Shown here: positions 22,645-31,900 of the stretch, in pieces
Numbering within the stretch: position 1 is the first letter of the stretch
How the letters are laid out: each line of letters starts with the position of its first letter
Source: an uncultured Phocaeicola sp.
GTDB lineage: Bacteria > Bacteroidota > Bacteroidia > Bacteroidales > Bacteroidaceae
Direction: 5' to 3'
Assembly: GCA_958434805.1 (NCBI GenBank)
Contig: CAUBDX010000001.1
Coordinates: forward strand, 62,001-126,000
Length of the DNA: 64,000 nucleotides
The notes under the pieces: generated by a model
Database searches by the model: none
What the model was told of the DNA's origin: nothing
Seen by the model: only the letters and a program-made list of their open reading frames with translations
Position numbers and translations under genes: made by a program

Positions 22645-22791
22645 TTCCAGACACTTTCAAATCATATTTCAGTCCTCTTTTTTGCTGCTTCAAGATTTTC
22701 TTGATAACTTTCCGTCGTTCTTCACCTTCAGGTCGAGAAACCGGAAAGTGAAAATAGACATGTATCCGGATCAAACCTTAAATAAATAGAG

Positions 22792-24354
22792 ATGAAAAGT
22801 AGAAATTATGCAGGCATATCCTTACTTGCCTCATTAGCCGCCTGTAACTCTGCAACAGCAGAAACCGTTCAAAAAAACAGTACGCAGGACCCCCAAAAGC
22901 CCAATGTTATCGTTATTCTGGCAGATGACCTGGGATATGGAGATTTAAAATGTTACGGAGCCAAGAATATAGAAACTCCCCATGTTGACAAACTGGCATC
23001 GGAAGGCATTCGTTTTACTAATGCACATACCGTAGCCGCTACCAGCACCCCATCCCGCTACTCCTTGCTGACAGGAGAATATGCATGGCGCAGACCGGAC
23101 ACGGATATTGCCGCAGGAGATGTAAAAATGATTATCCGTCCCGAACAATACACCATGGCAGACATGTTTAAAAGTGCCGGATATGCTACAGCCGCCATCG
23201 GCAAATGGCATCTGGGCCTGGGAGACAAGACAGGCGGGCAGGATTGGAATGCTCCTTTACCAGCCGCTTTAGGTGACTTAGGCTTTGACTATCACTATAT
23301 CATGGCCGCTACAGCCGACCGTGTACCTTGTGTATTTATAGAAAACGGCAAGGTAGCCAACTATGATCCGTCCGATCCCATAGAAGTGAGTTACACCAAG
23401 AACTTTCCGGGAGAACCGACCGGCAAAGATAATCCCGAATTACTGTATAACCTACATCCCAGCAACGGACATGACATGTCCATCGTCAATGGCATCAGCC
23501 GCATCGGATTTATGAAAGGGGGCGGAAAAGCACTTTGGAAAGACGAGAACATTGCCGATTCCATCACCGTTCATGCCATCGACTTTATCAAACAGCATAA
23601 AGACGAGCCTTTCTTTATGTATTTTGCAACCAATGATGTACACGTTCCTCGTTTTCCCCATGACCGCTTCCGTGGAAAGAATCCTATGGGACTACGCGGA
23701 GACGCAATCGCCCAATTCGACTGGACGGTAGGCCAGCTGATGGAAACATTGGACCAACTTGGACTAACTGAAAACACGCTGATTATTCTATCCAGCGACA
23801 ATGGTCCGGTTGTAGACGACGGATATAAGGACAAGGCAGAAGAGCTGTTGAACGGACATACACCTTCCGGTCCGTGGAGAGGAAACAAATACAGCGCTTT
23901 CGAGGGTGGAACAGCCGTCCCGGTCATTGTCCGCTGGCCACAGAAGATAAAAAAGACAGGAGACTCGGACGTATTAATGTCACAGATTGACTGGCTAGCC
24001 TCCTTAGGAGCTTTGATCAACGCCAGATTACCTAAAGGCAGCGCTCCGGACAGTTATGACCGTTTAGGGAATCTGATAGGAACCGACAAGACAGACCGCC
24101 CCTGGATTGTGGAACAATCCATGAACCACACGTTGTCCGTCCGTACCAAAGACTGGAAATACATTGAACCGAATGATGACCCGACCACTTTCATGAAAGC
24201 AGAAAAAATAGAAACCGGAAACCTGAACGTTCCCCAGTTATATGAAATGGAAAAGGTGAGCGAACAAGAGAATGTAGCAGAAAAGTATCCTGAGAAAGTA
24301 TTTGAGTTGCAGACCATTCTGAGGCAAGTACGCAATAAGAGAATAAAGATGTAA
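22792..24354 (+). CDS. Sulfatase (alkaline-phosphatase fold, serine type), lipoprotein
   Basis: A 520-residue family S1 sulfatase. The formylglycine signature is S-T-P-S-R (Ser at residue ~85), the serine variant that needs a radical SAM maturase. Metal ligands are visible in LADDLGYGDLKC near 42-50 and SSDNGPV near 335. A lipoprotein signal (LLASLAAC, Cys ~18) places it at the membrane or periplasm. It resembles N-acetylgalactosamine-6-sulfatase/arylsulfatase A-like enzymes, but the substrate is not predictable. No maturase or PUL gene is adjacent. Confidence 0.9.
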   Translation: MKSRNYAGISLLASLAACNSATAETVQKNSTQDPQKPNVIVILADDLGYGDLKCYGAKNIETPHVDKLASEGIRFTNAHTVAATSTPSRYSLLTGEYAWRRPDTDIAAGDVKMIIRPEQYTMADMFKSAGYATAAIGKWHLGLGDKTGGQDWNAPLPAALGDLGFDYHYIMAATADRVPCVFIENGKVANYDPSDPIEVSYTKNFPGEPTGKDNPELLYNLHPSNGHDMSIVNGISRIGFMKGGGKALWKDENIADSITVHAIDFIKQHKDEPFFMYFATNDVHVPRFPHDRFRGKNPMGLRGDAIAQFDWTVGQLMETLDQLGLTENTLIILSSDNGPVVDDGYKDKAEELLNGHTPSGPWRGNKYSAFEGGTAVPVIVRWPQKIKKTGDSDVLMSQIDWLASLGALINARLPKGSAPDSYDRLGNLIGTDKTDRPWIVEQSMNHTLSVRTKDWKYIEPNDDPTTFMKAEKIETGNLNVPQLYEMEKVSEQENVAEKYPEKVFELQTILRQVRNKRIKM

Positions 24355-24415
24355 ACAGGACTCATCCAATAAGAGGATATTTCAAAAATCCGAAATAACC
24401 ATCAAATGTTCCACC

Positions 24416-24445
24416 GTATGGGCAGGCCCATGAGCCCGCCCATAC
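24416..24445 (+). terminator. Hairpin after the sulfatase gene
   Basis: The GTATGGGC ... GCCCATAC stem lies 60 nt after the stop codon. There is no T-tract, so termination is uncertain. Confidence 0.4.
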
Positions 24446-24480
24446 AACATAACGACAACAAAAATCACTTTTGACTCATT

Positions 24481-24986
24481 TACATAAAACATAAAAGCAT
24501 TCCATCACAACAACTCACTCATTACCAAGAGCTTCCCGTGCGACAGTCTTTCAAAACCTCCTCAATCGGTATGCCGGTGGCGAAATACATCTGCTTCGGG
24601 GATGCTCTCGGACAGAATGTAAAATCAGCCCCTCGTTACCTCCCGGTAGCTCGTAGGCATCAGAAGAACCTATTCTCATCATACCTTCACCTCACTCCAT
24701 TTGATATTTCACCCAGGTGAAGCAGTTATTCCACTTGGGTGAAAGCGGCTGTTCACCTAAGCGAAGCTGCCTCTTCACCTTAGTGAAGCAATGAACGCAC
24801 CCGAACAAAAATACGCCTTATGACGCTCCCCTGCAATGGAACAACCGTAGCTATGACACAGGAATCAGAACAACCGATATCCGTCAAACCAAATTTGGCA
24901 GCGGAGAATGGCAAACCGTTTCGGGGGGATTTAGAATGTATTTTCACGGTACATTACTGATTTACAGCAAAATAACGTGAAAAATC
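24481..24986. repeat. Repeat element copy A (homologous to 59063-59542)
   Basis: This fills most of the 801-nt gap between the sulfatase and GH51 genes (24355-25155) and has no convincing ORF. It shares several blocks, in the same order, with a second copy at 59063: a left block (25 bp at 24516-24540 versus 59098-59122, 22 identical) followed by CGGTATG, a four-unit palindrome array, and a right block with AAACCGTTTCG and GGGGAT (24913-24930). The distance from CGGTATG to the array is 135 nt here and 136 nt there. No terminal inverted repeats or transposase are seen. It could be a decayed gene, a MITE-like element or a conserved non-coding element. Confidence 0.7.
24708..24787. repeat. Array of four TTCACC-N-GTGAA palindromes, 22-bp period (array A)
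   Basis: 14-bp units start at 24708, 24730, 24752 and 24774, an exact 22-bp period with 8-bp unrelated spacers (GCAGTTAT-like lengths). Units are TTCACCCAGGTGAA, TCCACTTGGGTGAA, TTCACCTAAGCGAA and TTCACCTTAGTGAA. A half-decayed fifth unit (TTCACC) lies in phase at 24686. Confidence 0.85.
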
Positions 24987-25010
24987 CAAGATGACAATAT
25001 ACGTATAATC

Positions 25011-25040
25011 AAAAAAACTCCCTTGGTACAACCAAGGGAG
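25011..25040 (-). terminator. Terminator of the GH43-GH51 operon
   Basis: On the minus strand the CTCCCTTGG/CCAAGGGAG 9-bp stem with a 5-nt loop is followed by seven T residues. Confidence 0.85.
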
Positions 25041-25085
25041 ACAGGTATACATTTCCTTTAAAAGTTCCGGATGCAGTTGGGATTA

Positions 25086-25112
25086 TAAAGCAGCCCTTCG
25101 GCTGCTTTATGT
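25086..25112. terminator. Second hairpin downstream of GH51
   Basis: The AAAGCAGCC-CTTC-GGCTGCTTT hairpin lies 45 nt beyond the GH51 stop, between it and the stronger terminator at 25011. Confidence 0.6.
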
Positions 25113-25155
25113 TTCTCTATCCTCTGTGTTAGCATTTAAAGGAATGATTCATCTT

Positions 25156-27135
25156 TTACTTATTACTTGCCTTAACAAACTTATAAAGCACGAAAGTCTT
25201 GGGCGCCATCTCTACATTCAGTACATTACCCTCAATCGTAACATCACTTTCTTTCGGAGTGATGACATTCGGATGCTCTACCGTGTTATCTTTATCCAAA
25301 TCGGCAGACTGGAGCGTGATGCATTTACCTTCCACAAGTTTATCACTCTTCTTCAATCCGTTGAAAGTCACTGATACCGGTTGTGCCTTATCCGAAGTAT
25401 TGGCAATTTTCACGATACAAGCCTTTTCATCCTTATCCCATACGGCACTGGCAAACAGACCATCCTGTCCTTCCTGACCGCTCACAGCTTTTTTATCCAT
25501 TGTCAACGGCAATACATGCGTGCCTTTATTATGACTGTACAACTGTTGTACATAGTAACTGCAAGTACGGACGGAATTCAGATTATCAAACCAAATCAAA
25601 TCCGGACGCCACTGCCACCCTTCCACATGAGCAAACAAAGGCGCATAAGTAGCCATGTGTACCACATCGGCATTGCGTTCCAGTCCGGTCATGAACGCAG
25701 CTTCCATTAAAGCAGCATTAAAATGGTTCCATTTCTTGCCTTTTCCATGACAAGCATATTCTCCGGCAAAGACCTTCGGACCTTTGCGGTCGTAATTGTC
25801 ATAACGGTTACCTTGTGCCAGGAACCAGCTTTCGGGACGATAGAAATGCTCATCCACCAAATCCACTTTCAGATTTTTCATTTCCGGCCATAAGTAATCA
25901 AAGTCTTTACCTTCAGACTGAGGTCCCGAACTGCCGACAATCTTGATTTCGGGATGCGCCTTACGAAGCACCTCGACAAACTGTTTCAGACGTTCCGGAT
26001 ATTCCGGTCCCCATTGTTCGTTGCCAATACCCAAGAACTTCAAGTTGAAGGGAGCAGGATGTCCCATATCCGCACGAACTTTTCCCCAAGTAGTCGTAAC
26101 ATCACCATTGGCAAATTCAATCAGATCCAATGCATCCTGTATATACGAATCAAGTTTGGACAAGCTGACCTGCTGGTCGGGGTCATTCTGATACTGGCAT
26201 ACCAGTCCGCAGTTCAGAATAGGCAACGGTTCGGCGCCTATATCCTCCGACAACTGGAAATACTCAAAGAAGCCCAGTCCGTAAGTCTGGAAATAATCGG
26301 GGAAGAAACGATGCTTGAACGTATAATGCCAGCGGTTTTCATTCAACGGACGATTCTCTACCGCACCTACTGTTTTTTTCCATTCGTAACGGGTAGCCTC
26401 ATCCGTACCTTCCACAATACAGCCACCGGGAAAACGGAAAACACCGGGTTTGATATCATATAAAGCCTGCACCAAGTCCTTGCGAAGACCGTTCTTACGC
26501 TCTTTCCAAGTATCCACAGGGAAAAGAGAAACATGTTCCAGATCCACCGTTCCCGCACTTTCAAGGAAAATACGGAGATGAGCCTTGGGTTCCGTTCTCG
26601 GCGATTTCAATATCACCTCATATTGTTTCCAATCCTTCGAGTTCACTGTCAGTTCTTTTGACTCAAAAGCCTGACGTTCCTCCATCGTATCATTCTTGAT
26701 CAATTCAATGCGAAGTTTCTGGTTCTCACCACGTGCCCATACGGAAAAACGGTACTCGGCTCCTTCCTTGACACCTATACCGAAGAAACCTTCGTTTTCA
26801 ATCCCTGTATGTTTTTCCCTGTGCCCGGAATTACCCAGACGGACATAATGCGGATTTCGTTCAAACGGCCCGTCATCCATCAAGGTCACGTTACCGAAAA
26901 CATTCCACCCCATAAAACGTTGCGGGAATTCGAATGAACGGTTCTTTACCAGTTCGGCATACAATCCTCCGTCGGCTCCATAATTAATGTCCTCAAAAAA
27001 CAAACCATACATGGTTGGTTGTATTTCCGCACCAAGTTTATTGGTCTGCACGACCATGTTGTGCGCATTCTGTGCATGTAGCGCTACTCCGGCAGCAAAT
27101 ACCCATGCCGTGAATAGAGTTCGGTGTAATTTCAT
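25156..27135 (-). CDS. GH51 alpha-L-arabinofuranosidase, secreted
   Basis: A 659-residue glycoside hydrolase family 51 enzyme with a signal peptide (MKLHRTLFTAWVFAAGVALHA-Q). After a carbohydrate-binding-like N-terminal region comes the (beta/alpha)8 barrel with the acid/base Glu in GIGNEQWGPE (~371) and the nucleophile Glu in FAGEYACHG (~460), then a C-terminal beta-sandwich. It removes alpha-L-arabinofuranosyl residues from arabinan or arabinoxylan oligosaccharides in the periplasm. Second gene of the leftward arm of the PUL, 23 nt after the GH43 stop. Confidence 0.93.
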   Translation of the reverse strand: MKLHRTLFTAWVFAAGVALHAQNAHNMVVQTNKLGAEIQPTMYGLFFEDINYGADGGLYAELVKNRSFEFPQRFMGWNVFGNVTLMDDGPFERNPHYVRLGNSGHREKHTGIENEGFFGIGVKEGAEYRFSVWARGENQKLRIELIKNDTMEERQAFESKELTVNSKDWKQYEVILKSPRTEPKAHLRIFLESAGTVDLEHVSLFPVDTWKERKNGLRKDLVQALYDIKPGVFRFPGGCIVEGTDEATRYEWKKTVGAVENRPLNENRWHYTFKHRFFPDYFQTYGLGFFEYFQLSEDIGAEPLPILNCGLVCQYQNDPDQQVSLSKLDSYIQDALDLIEFANGDVTTTWGKVRADMGHPAPFNLKFLGIGNEQWGPEYPERLKQFVEVLRKAHPEIKIVGSSGPQSEGKDFDYLWPEMKNLKVDLVDEHFYRPESWFLAQGNRYDNYDRKGPKVFAGEYACHGKGKKWNHFNAALMEAAFMTGLERNADVVHMATYAPLFAHVEGWQWRPDLIWFDNLNSVRTCSYYVQQLYSHNKGTHVLPLTMDKKAVSGQEGQDGLFASAVWDKDEKACIVKIANTSDKAQPVSVTFNGLKKSDKLVEGKCITLQSADLDKDNTVEHPNVITPKESDVTIEGNVLNVEMAPKTFVLYKFVKASNK

Positions 27136-27158
27136 GATAGTAATATTATTAATTTTTA

Positions 27159-28655
27159 TTAGTTAATTCTCTTTCCCCATACAGAATGCCCTTGAGCATC
27201 CAGACCAGTAAAGAGAATGGTTTCTGTCTCATTTTCCCAATCGTGTCCGGCAAAGATAATCAAATTGTTAATATCTTCTGTCGCTGTTTTTATAGTAAGA
27301 AGCTGTTTTTTAGCATTAAACCCCCATACTGCATCTCCCGCACTGCCATCTGCTTCCAAAACGACACGGGCAGATAATGCCTGCTCACCATTCCGCAAGT
27401 CTCCTTCGCCCCACAATATCTGACCGGCCTCCAAGCTACGTTCCAAAGGTGGTTCCTGAATGCGGATAATTTCCCACTCACCTACCAAATCTTCTTTAGT
27501 GAAAGAGCGCGGAGCAGTACCCGCATAGCGTTCGGGAGAAACCACGGGCCATCCATTCACAGTAAAGAACACTTCACGCACATGCAGATCCATCAAATGG
27601 TTCTGAGGAGAGAGACGTCCCTGGTGAGCCATAAAATAACGGCCGTCACCGGCATCAATAAGACCGCAATGAGCCGTTCCCGCCCATCCCGGATGATTTT
27701 CGAAGCGATAAGGAGCTGTCAATATGGGAACATTATTCGTTGTATCTTTTATATCCTCTCCATAGAAATCCACAAAAGGTCCTTCGGGAGAATCGGAATA
27801 AGCGACACGTACATTATAGGTAGTCATCAACGGATCGTAGGATGTAAACAGATAATATTTGCCAAGTTCCGGCTGATACATGATTTCCGGCGCTTCCAAG
27901 TTGTCTTTCCGGTAATTGGCCCGGCGTGCTATCAAGTGCCCATGATCCTCCGACTGCTTAGTCATTCCTGTTTCGGGATTCAGTTCCACACAGTACAGAC
28001 CGCCGAAATAAGAGCCATAATGCATCCACCACTTTCCGGTTTCCGGGTCCTCAATAACAGAAGGATCTATGGCATTCATCGCATCCCCTTCCCCTGTCTT
28101 GACCACACACCCTTTCTGTATCCAGGGACCTTCGGGAGAATCCGACTCGGCCATACCGATATAGGATGTATTCCTGCCGAATGCCGATACACAATAATAC
28201 AAACGATAAATACCCTGATAAGGCATCAGGAAGGGAGCCCAAATGTTAGTCGCCCCTTTTCCCTCCGCCTGACTATGGACCCATTCTATAGCCGGAGCAG
28301 GTATTTCGGGAAAGGCCCATCCCACAAAATCCCAATGTACCAGATCTTTTGATTTGCGTACCTGGATAAAACCTAACGGTACATTCTTCTCTTCCGCCTC
28401 TTTCCGGTTCTCGGCAAAGATAGCATCAGTGGAATACATATAATAGGTATCCCCTATTTTTTTACAGGCCGGATCGTGTACATTATACGTTCCCCACTGC
28501 TTGTAATTTTCCATAGACGAAAGGGCGGTATAATCATCCACCCAAGGATTCGGTGAAGGAACAGGCACGAAAGCCGTAGGTGCATTGCATGATACCAATG
28601 CCCCTACGACCAACAGGCCTAAACCAACCAACCTATTTATTATTAACCTCTTCAT
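27159..28655 (-). CDS. GH43 family arabinan-active hydrolase, lipoprotein
   Basis: A ~498-residue five-bladed propeller enzyme. Catalytic residues of clan GH-F are visible: base Asp in VHDPAC (~58), pKa-modulating Asp in AIDPSVI (~196) and acid Glu in EAPEIMY (~257). A C-terminal beta domain follows. The start at 28655 (MKRLIINRL) is chosen over an in-frame ATG at 28694 because it gives a clean lipoprotein signal (LLVVGALVSC). It resembles GH43 arabinanases/arabinofuranosidases. First gene of the leftward operon; the HTCS operator and -7 box lie 150-210 nt upstream. Confidence 0.88.
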   Translation of the reverse strand: MKRLIINRLVGLGLLVVGALVSCNAPTAFVPVPSPNPWVDDYTALSSMENYKQWGTYNVHDPACKKIGDTYYMYSTDAIFAENRKEAEEKNVPLGFIQVRKSKDLVHWDFVGWAFPEIPAPAIEWVHSQAEGKGATNIWAPFLMPYQGIYRLYYCVSAFGRNTSYIGMAESDSPEGPWIQKGCVVKTGEGDAMNAIDPSVIEDPETGKWWMHYGSYFGGLYCVELNPETGMTKQSEDHGHLIARRANYRKDNLEAPEIMYQPELGKYYLFTSYDPLMTTYNVRVAYSDSPEGPFVDFYGEDIKDTTNNVPILTAPYRFENHPGWAGTAHCGLIDAGDGRYFMAHQGRLSPQNHLMDLHVREVFFTVNGWPVVSPERYAGTAPRSFTKEDLVGEWEIIRIQEPPLERSLEAGQILWGEGDLRNGEQALSARVVLEADGSAGDAVWGFNAKKQLLTIKTATEDINNLIIFAGHDWENETETILFTGLDAQGHSVWGKRIN

Positions 28656-28717
28656 GTCCATGAATAATCTTTGAGGAAAAAATTGCTGTTCCATAGTATT
28701 TTGTTTATTATATGACC

Positions 28718-28810
28718 ATTTGCTAATGTACTAATTTGTCAATGGCCATGTGGCATATAGCGCAGCCAATCGGCACATTGACACATTGACTAATTATTAT
28801 TAATGCAAAT
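28718..28810. repeat. Long imperfect inverted repeat in leader of GH43-GH51 operon
   Basis: About 40 nt on each side are complementary (ATTTGCTAATGTACTAATTTGTCAATG-like arm against the reverse of the other side), enclosing GC-richer sequence. It lies wholly in the predicted 5' leader of the leftward mRNA, so it would fold into a long hairpin there. Confidence 0.55.
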
Positions 28811-28813
28811 ATA
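28806..28813 (-). promoter_or_regulatory. -7 box of GH43-GH51 operon promoter
   Basis: The minus strand reads TATATTTG, an exact TAnnTTTG match. It lies 21 nt downstream of the operator direct repeat; no good -33 TTG is present, as expected for an activator-dependent promoter. Confidence 0.6.
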
Positions 28814-28834
28814 GCTGCAACCAAAAGCTCGCCA

Positions 28835-28863
28835 GGTGGACAATATCGCTTAAAGGGTGGACA
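28835..28863 (-). promoter_or_regulatory. Predicted HTCS operator for GH43-GH51 operon
   Basis: On the minus strand TGTCCACC-N13-TGTCCACC, two perfect 8-bp direct repeats with a 21-bp period. The same arrangement occurs upstream of susC (35436-35464) and at the same distance from the -7 box. Direct repeats fit an AraC-type DNA-binding domain. Confidence 0.72.
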
Positions 28864-28921
28864 TTTGTACAGCAGAGGGATAAAAATGATTTGTTTGTTT
28901 TTAAGGAAAAACGAAAAGGTA

Positions 28922-28929
28922 TATCTTTG
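28922..28929 (+). promoter_or_regulatory. -7 box of HTCS gene
   Basis: TATCTTTG matches the consensus. Transcription would start near 28936, so the in-frame ATG at 28938 cannot be the start and 28974 is preferred. Confidence 0.6.
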
Positions 28930-28973
28930 TTTCCATAATGGTATATTCTTACGTCATTAATGAACTACACACT

Positions 28974-31900
28974 ATGAAAAGACATTCTTTGCTATTTGCT
29001 CTGTTCATCTTTCTGTCGAGCCTGTCTATACAAGCTGAAGGGACCGCCGGAAAATGGTCCGAACGCTATAACGTCACCGCTATTACGATGGATGAAGGAC
29101 TTCCTCACAACTTCGTGGACGATATATTGAAAGACAGCCAGGGCTTTTTATGGATTGCCACCCGTGGGGAAGGAATCGCCCGTTATGACGGTTATGAATT
29201 TACCGCCTTCAATATGGGAAGCACCCACACCAAACTACGAAGCAACTTCATAAACAAACTGTGTGAGGATAACTTCAAGCGTATTTGGGCTGTCAGTGAA
29301 ATGGGTATTGACATATTGGATATACAAACCATGCAGACTGTACAAGTCGCTGATACGAAAGACAAACTTATTTCACTGTGCAACCGCCCCTCCCATCTCA
29401 TTCTCCATAGCAAAGCGGGAAATATTTGGGTTTGTTCGGAAAACAATTTATTCAAAATTACCTTTGACAAACAAGGAAATATAAGACAGATCATTAAAAT
29501 ATGCGAAGTGCCGGCAGGAGAATCCATCCGGACTATTTGTGAGGTGGAAGACTATCTTTGGATAAACTACAAAGACGGTATCTACCGCATCAAAGAATCG
29601 GCTATGGAAGTACAGGAACCCACATTCATTTCATCTGCCCTGCAATTACCCGGTGTGTCCATACAAGTAATCTGCCGGAAAGAAAATGAAATTTGGATTG
29701 GCAGCGCACAAGGCCTTTTCCGATACAATATGGATACGGAACTGATGAAGCATTATATGTACGATCCGAATGACAACAACTCGCTTTCCCAAAACTTTAT
29801 CACAGACATAGCAGAAACAGGAGAACATACCATGCTGGTTGCCACCCTAAAAGGTATAAACCTTTATAATGCGTTGACAGACAATTTTGAGCGGATAAAT
29901 AAAGATACCGGAGAAGGAGAAATTGTACAAAACACATTGAACTGTGACTTCGTAAACTGTCTGCTGACCGATGGTGACATTATCTGGGTAGGAACCGAAG
30001 TGGGAGGGCTGAACAAGATGAGCCGCCGGATGCTGTTGGTACAAAACTATTATCATATTCCCACCATTCCCGGAAGTCTTTCCCAAAATCCCGTCAATGC
30101 CATTTATGAAGACCCGTCGGGTGTTTTATGGGTAGGAACCGTAGAAGGAGGTTTAAACCGGCGGGCTCCCGGCAGCAACACTTTTGAACACTATACCACT
30201 GATGCACCCGCCCACCTAAGCCATAATACCGTCAGTTGTTTTACCAGCGATAACGATGGAAGACTCTGGATAGGAACCTGGGGAGGAGGCATAGGATGGA
30301 TAGACATGAAAAATCCGCAGAACAAACAATTCCACCACATAGAAATACCCGAATACGGAGACTTCTCATGGGGATGGGCCGGAAGTATCTGCTATGACCA
30401 CTTGAATAATGCCATCTGGGTGGGAACCAGTACCAATATCTATGTTTACGACTTGAAAACACAAACGCTCACCGAACCATTCAAGGGTATGAACCTAGGT
30501 GGAATTGAAGGCTGTACAGGATACTATATAGATAAGGATAACCACCTGTGGCTGGGACTTACAGAAGGACTTTGCCGAATAGATCTAAGCAGTTTGAAAG
30601 CCCCCAGACTGATTTATCAACTCTGGAGGATCAAGCTGGACGAACCGGAATCAAAGTTGAAGGAAAGGGTAACCTACATCACCCAGTCTAAAGACGGAAC
30701 CCTATGGATAGGCAGCAACGGATATGGTTTCTACAAATCCTCACCAACAGAAAACGGAGAATATACCTTCCGCTCCTTCACCACCGAAGACGGACTGATA
30801 AACAACAGTGTCCGCTGCATATCGGAAGATAAAGAAGGGTATCTTTGGATTACCACCACCAACGGACTCTCCCGCTTCAATCCTAACAACAACAGCTTCT
30901 TCAACTATACCCGGAAAGACGGACTATTATCCAACCAGTTCTATTGGAACGCAATATGCCGTGCCGCCAATGGAGATTTGTATGTAGGAAGTACTAAAGG
31001 GCTGTCTGTAGTCAAACCAGTCATAGACACAAATCCCAAGGAGGCTGTTCCTCTGGCATTCACCCATGTTCGTGTGGCCAATGAAGAACGATTGTACACA
31101 AACGGCACCCTACAGTTACACGAACGCGACAAATCTCTCTATATTGAATTTGCCGCACTGGATTATGATGCATCGACATTCGCCAATTATTATTACCGCT
31201 TGAAAGGATTTGACGACAAATGGATAAAAGTGCCGGCCAACAGGCGACAAGCCGCCTATACCAACCTGCGTCCCGGCAACTATACTTTCGAACTGCGTTA
31301 TGCCCCCGACGGCAAACAATGGCTGGAAGAAATGGCAGAACTCCACATTACCGTATCACCTTATTTCTATAAAACCATCTGGTTCATTCTGTCCATATTG
31401 GTTCTTCTATCTTTCCTTATATATAAGGTATTATCATGGAGGCTTCGTTCGTTAAAAGAACAACAAGAAATGCTCCACATCAAAGTAGAGGAACGTACCC
31501 GTGAACTGGAAGAACAAAAAAAACTGCTTTCCACTCAGGCAAGCGAGCTCTATCGTCAAAACCAACTATTGAAACAGCAAAACGAAAAAATAACCAAACA
31601 AAAAGGGCAACTGATACAAATGTCAAAGAAAGTACAGGAATTGACGGTTGACAAACTCGCCTTCTTCACCAATATCACCCATGAATTCCGTACTCCGTTG
31701 ACATTAATCGTAGGACCTATAGAAAGGGCATTGAAACTAAGCTACAATCCTCAAGTCATTGAACAATTACATTTTGTGGAGCGCAACTCAAAATATCTGC
31801 TCTCACTGGTCAACCAATTAATGGACTTCCGCAAAGTAGAATCAGGGAAAATGGAAATTGTCCGCAACCCGGGCAACTTTGCCAAGTTACTCAATGAACT

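Noticed and set aside
22645..22791. Possible regulatory RNA between mnmA and sulfatase
   Set aside because: No stable hairpin or promoter match that I could identify in this 147-nt gap.
24538..24720. 60-codon plus-strand frame in element A
   Set aside because: No matching frame in element B and it runs into the palindrome array.
24708..24787. CRISPR array
   Set aside because: Units are 14-bp palindromes with 8-bp gaps, not identical 25-40-bp repeats with ~30-bp spacers, and no cas genes are present.
27582..28352. 256-codon plus-strand frame
   Set aside because: Antisense to the GH43 gene, which carries catalytic motifs in its own frame.
28938..28973. ATG at 28938 as the HTCS start
   Set aside because: It is only 9 nt downstream of the -7 box, so it would lie at the transcript's first bases; 28974 starts a proper signal peptide.
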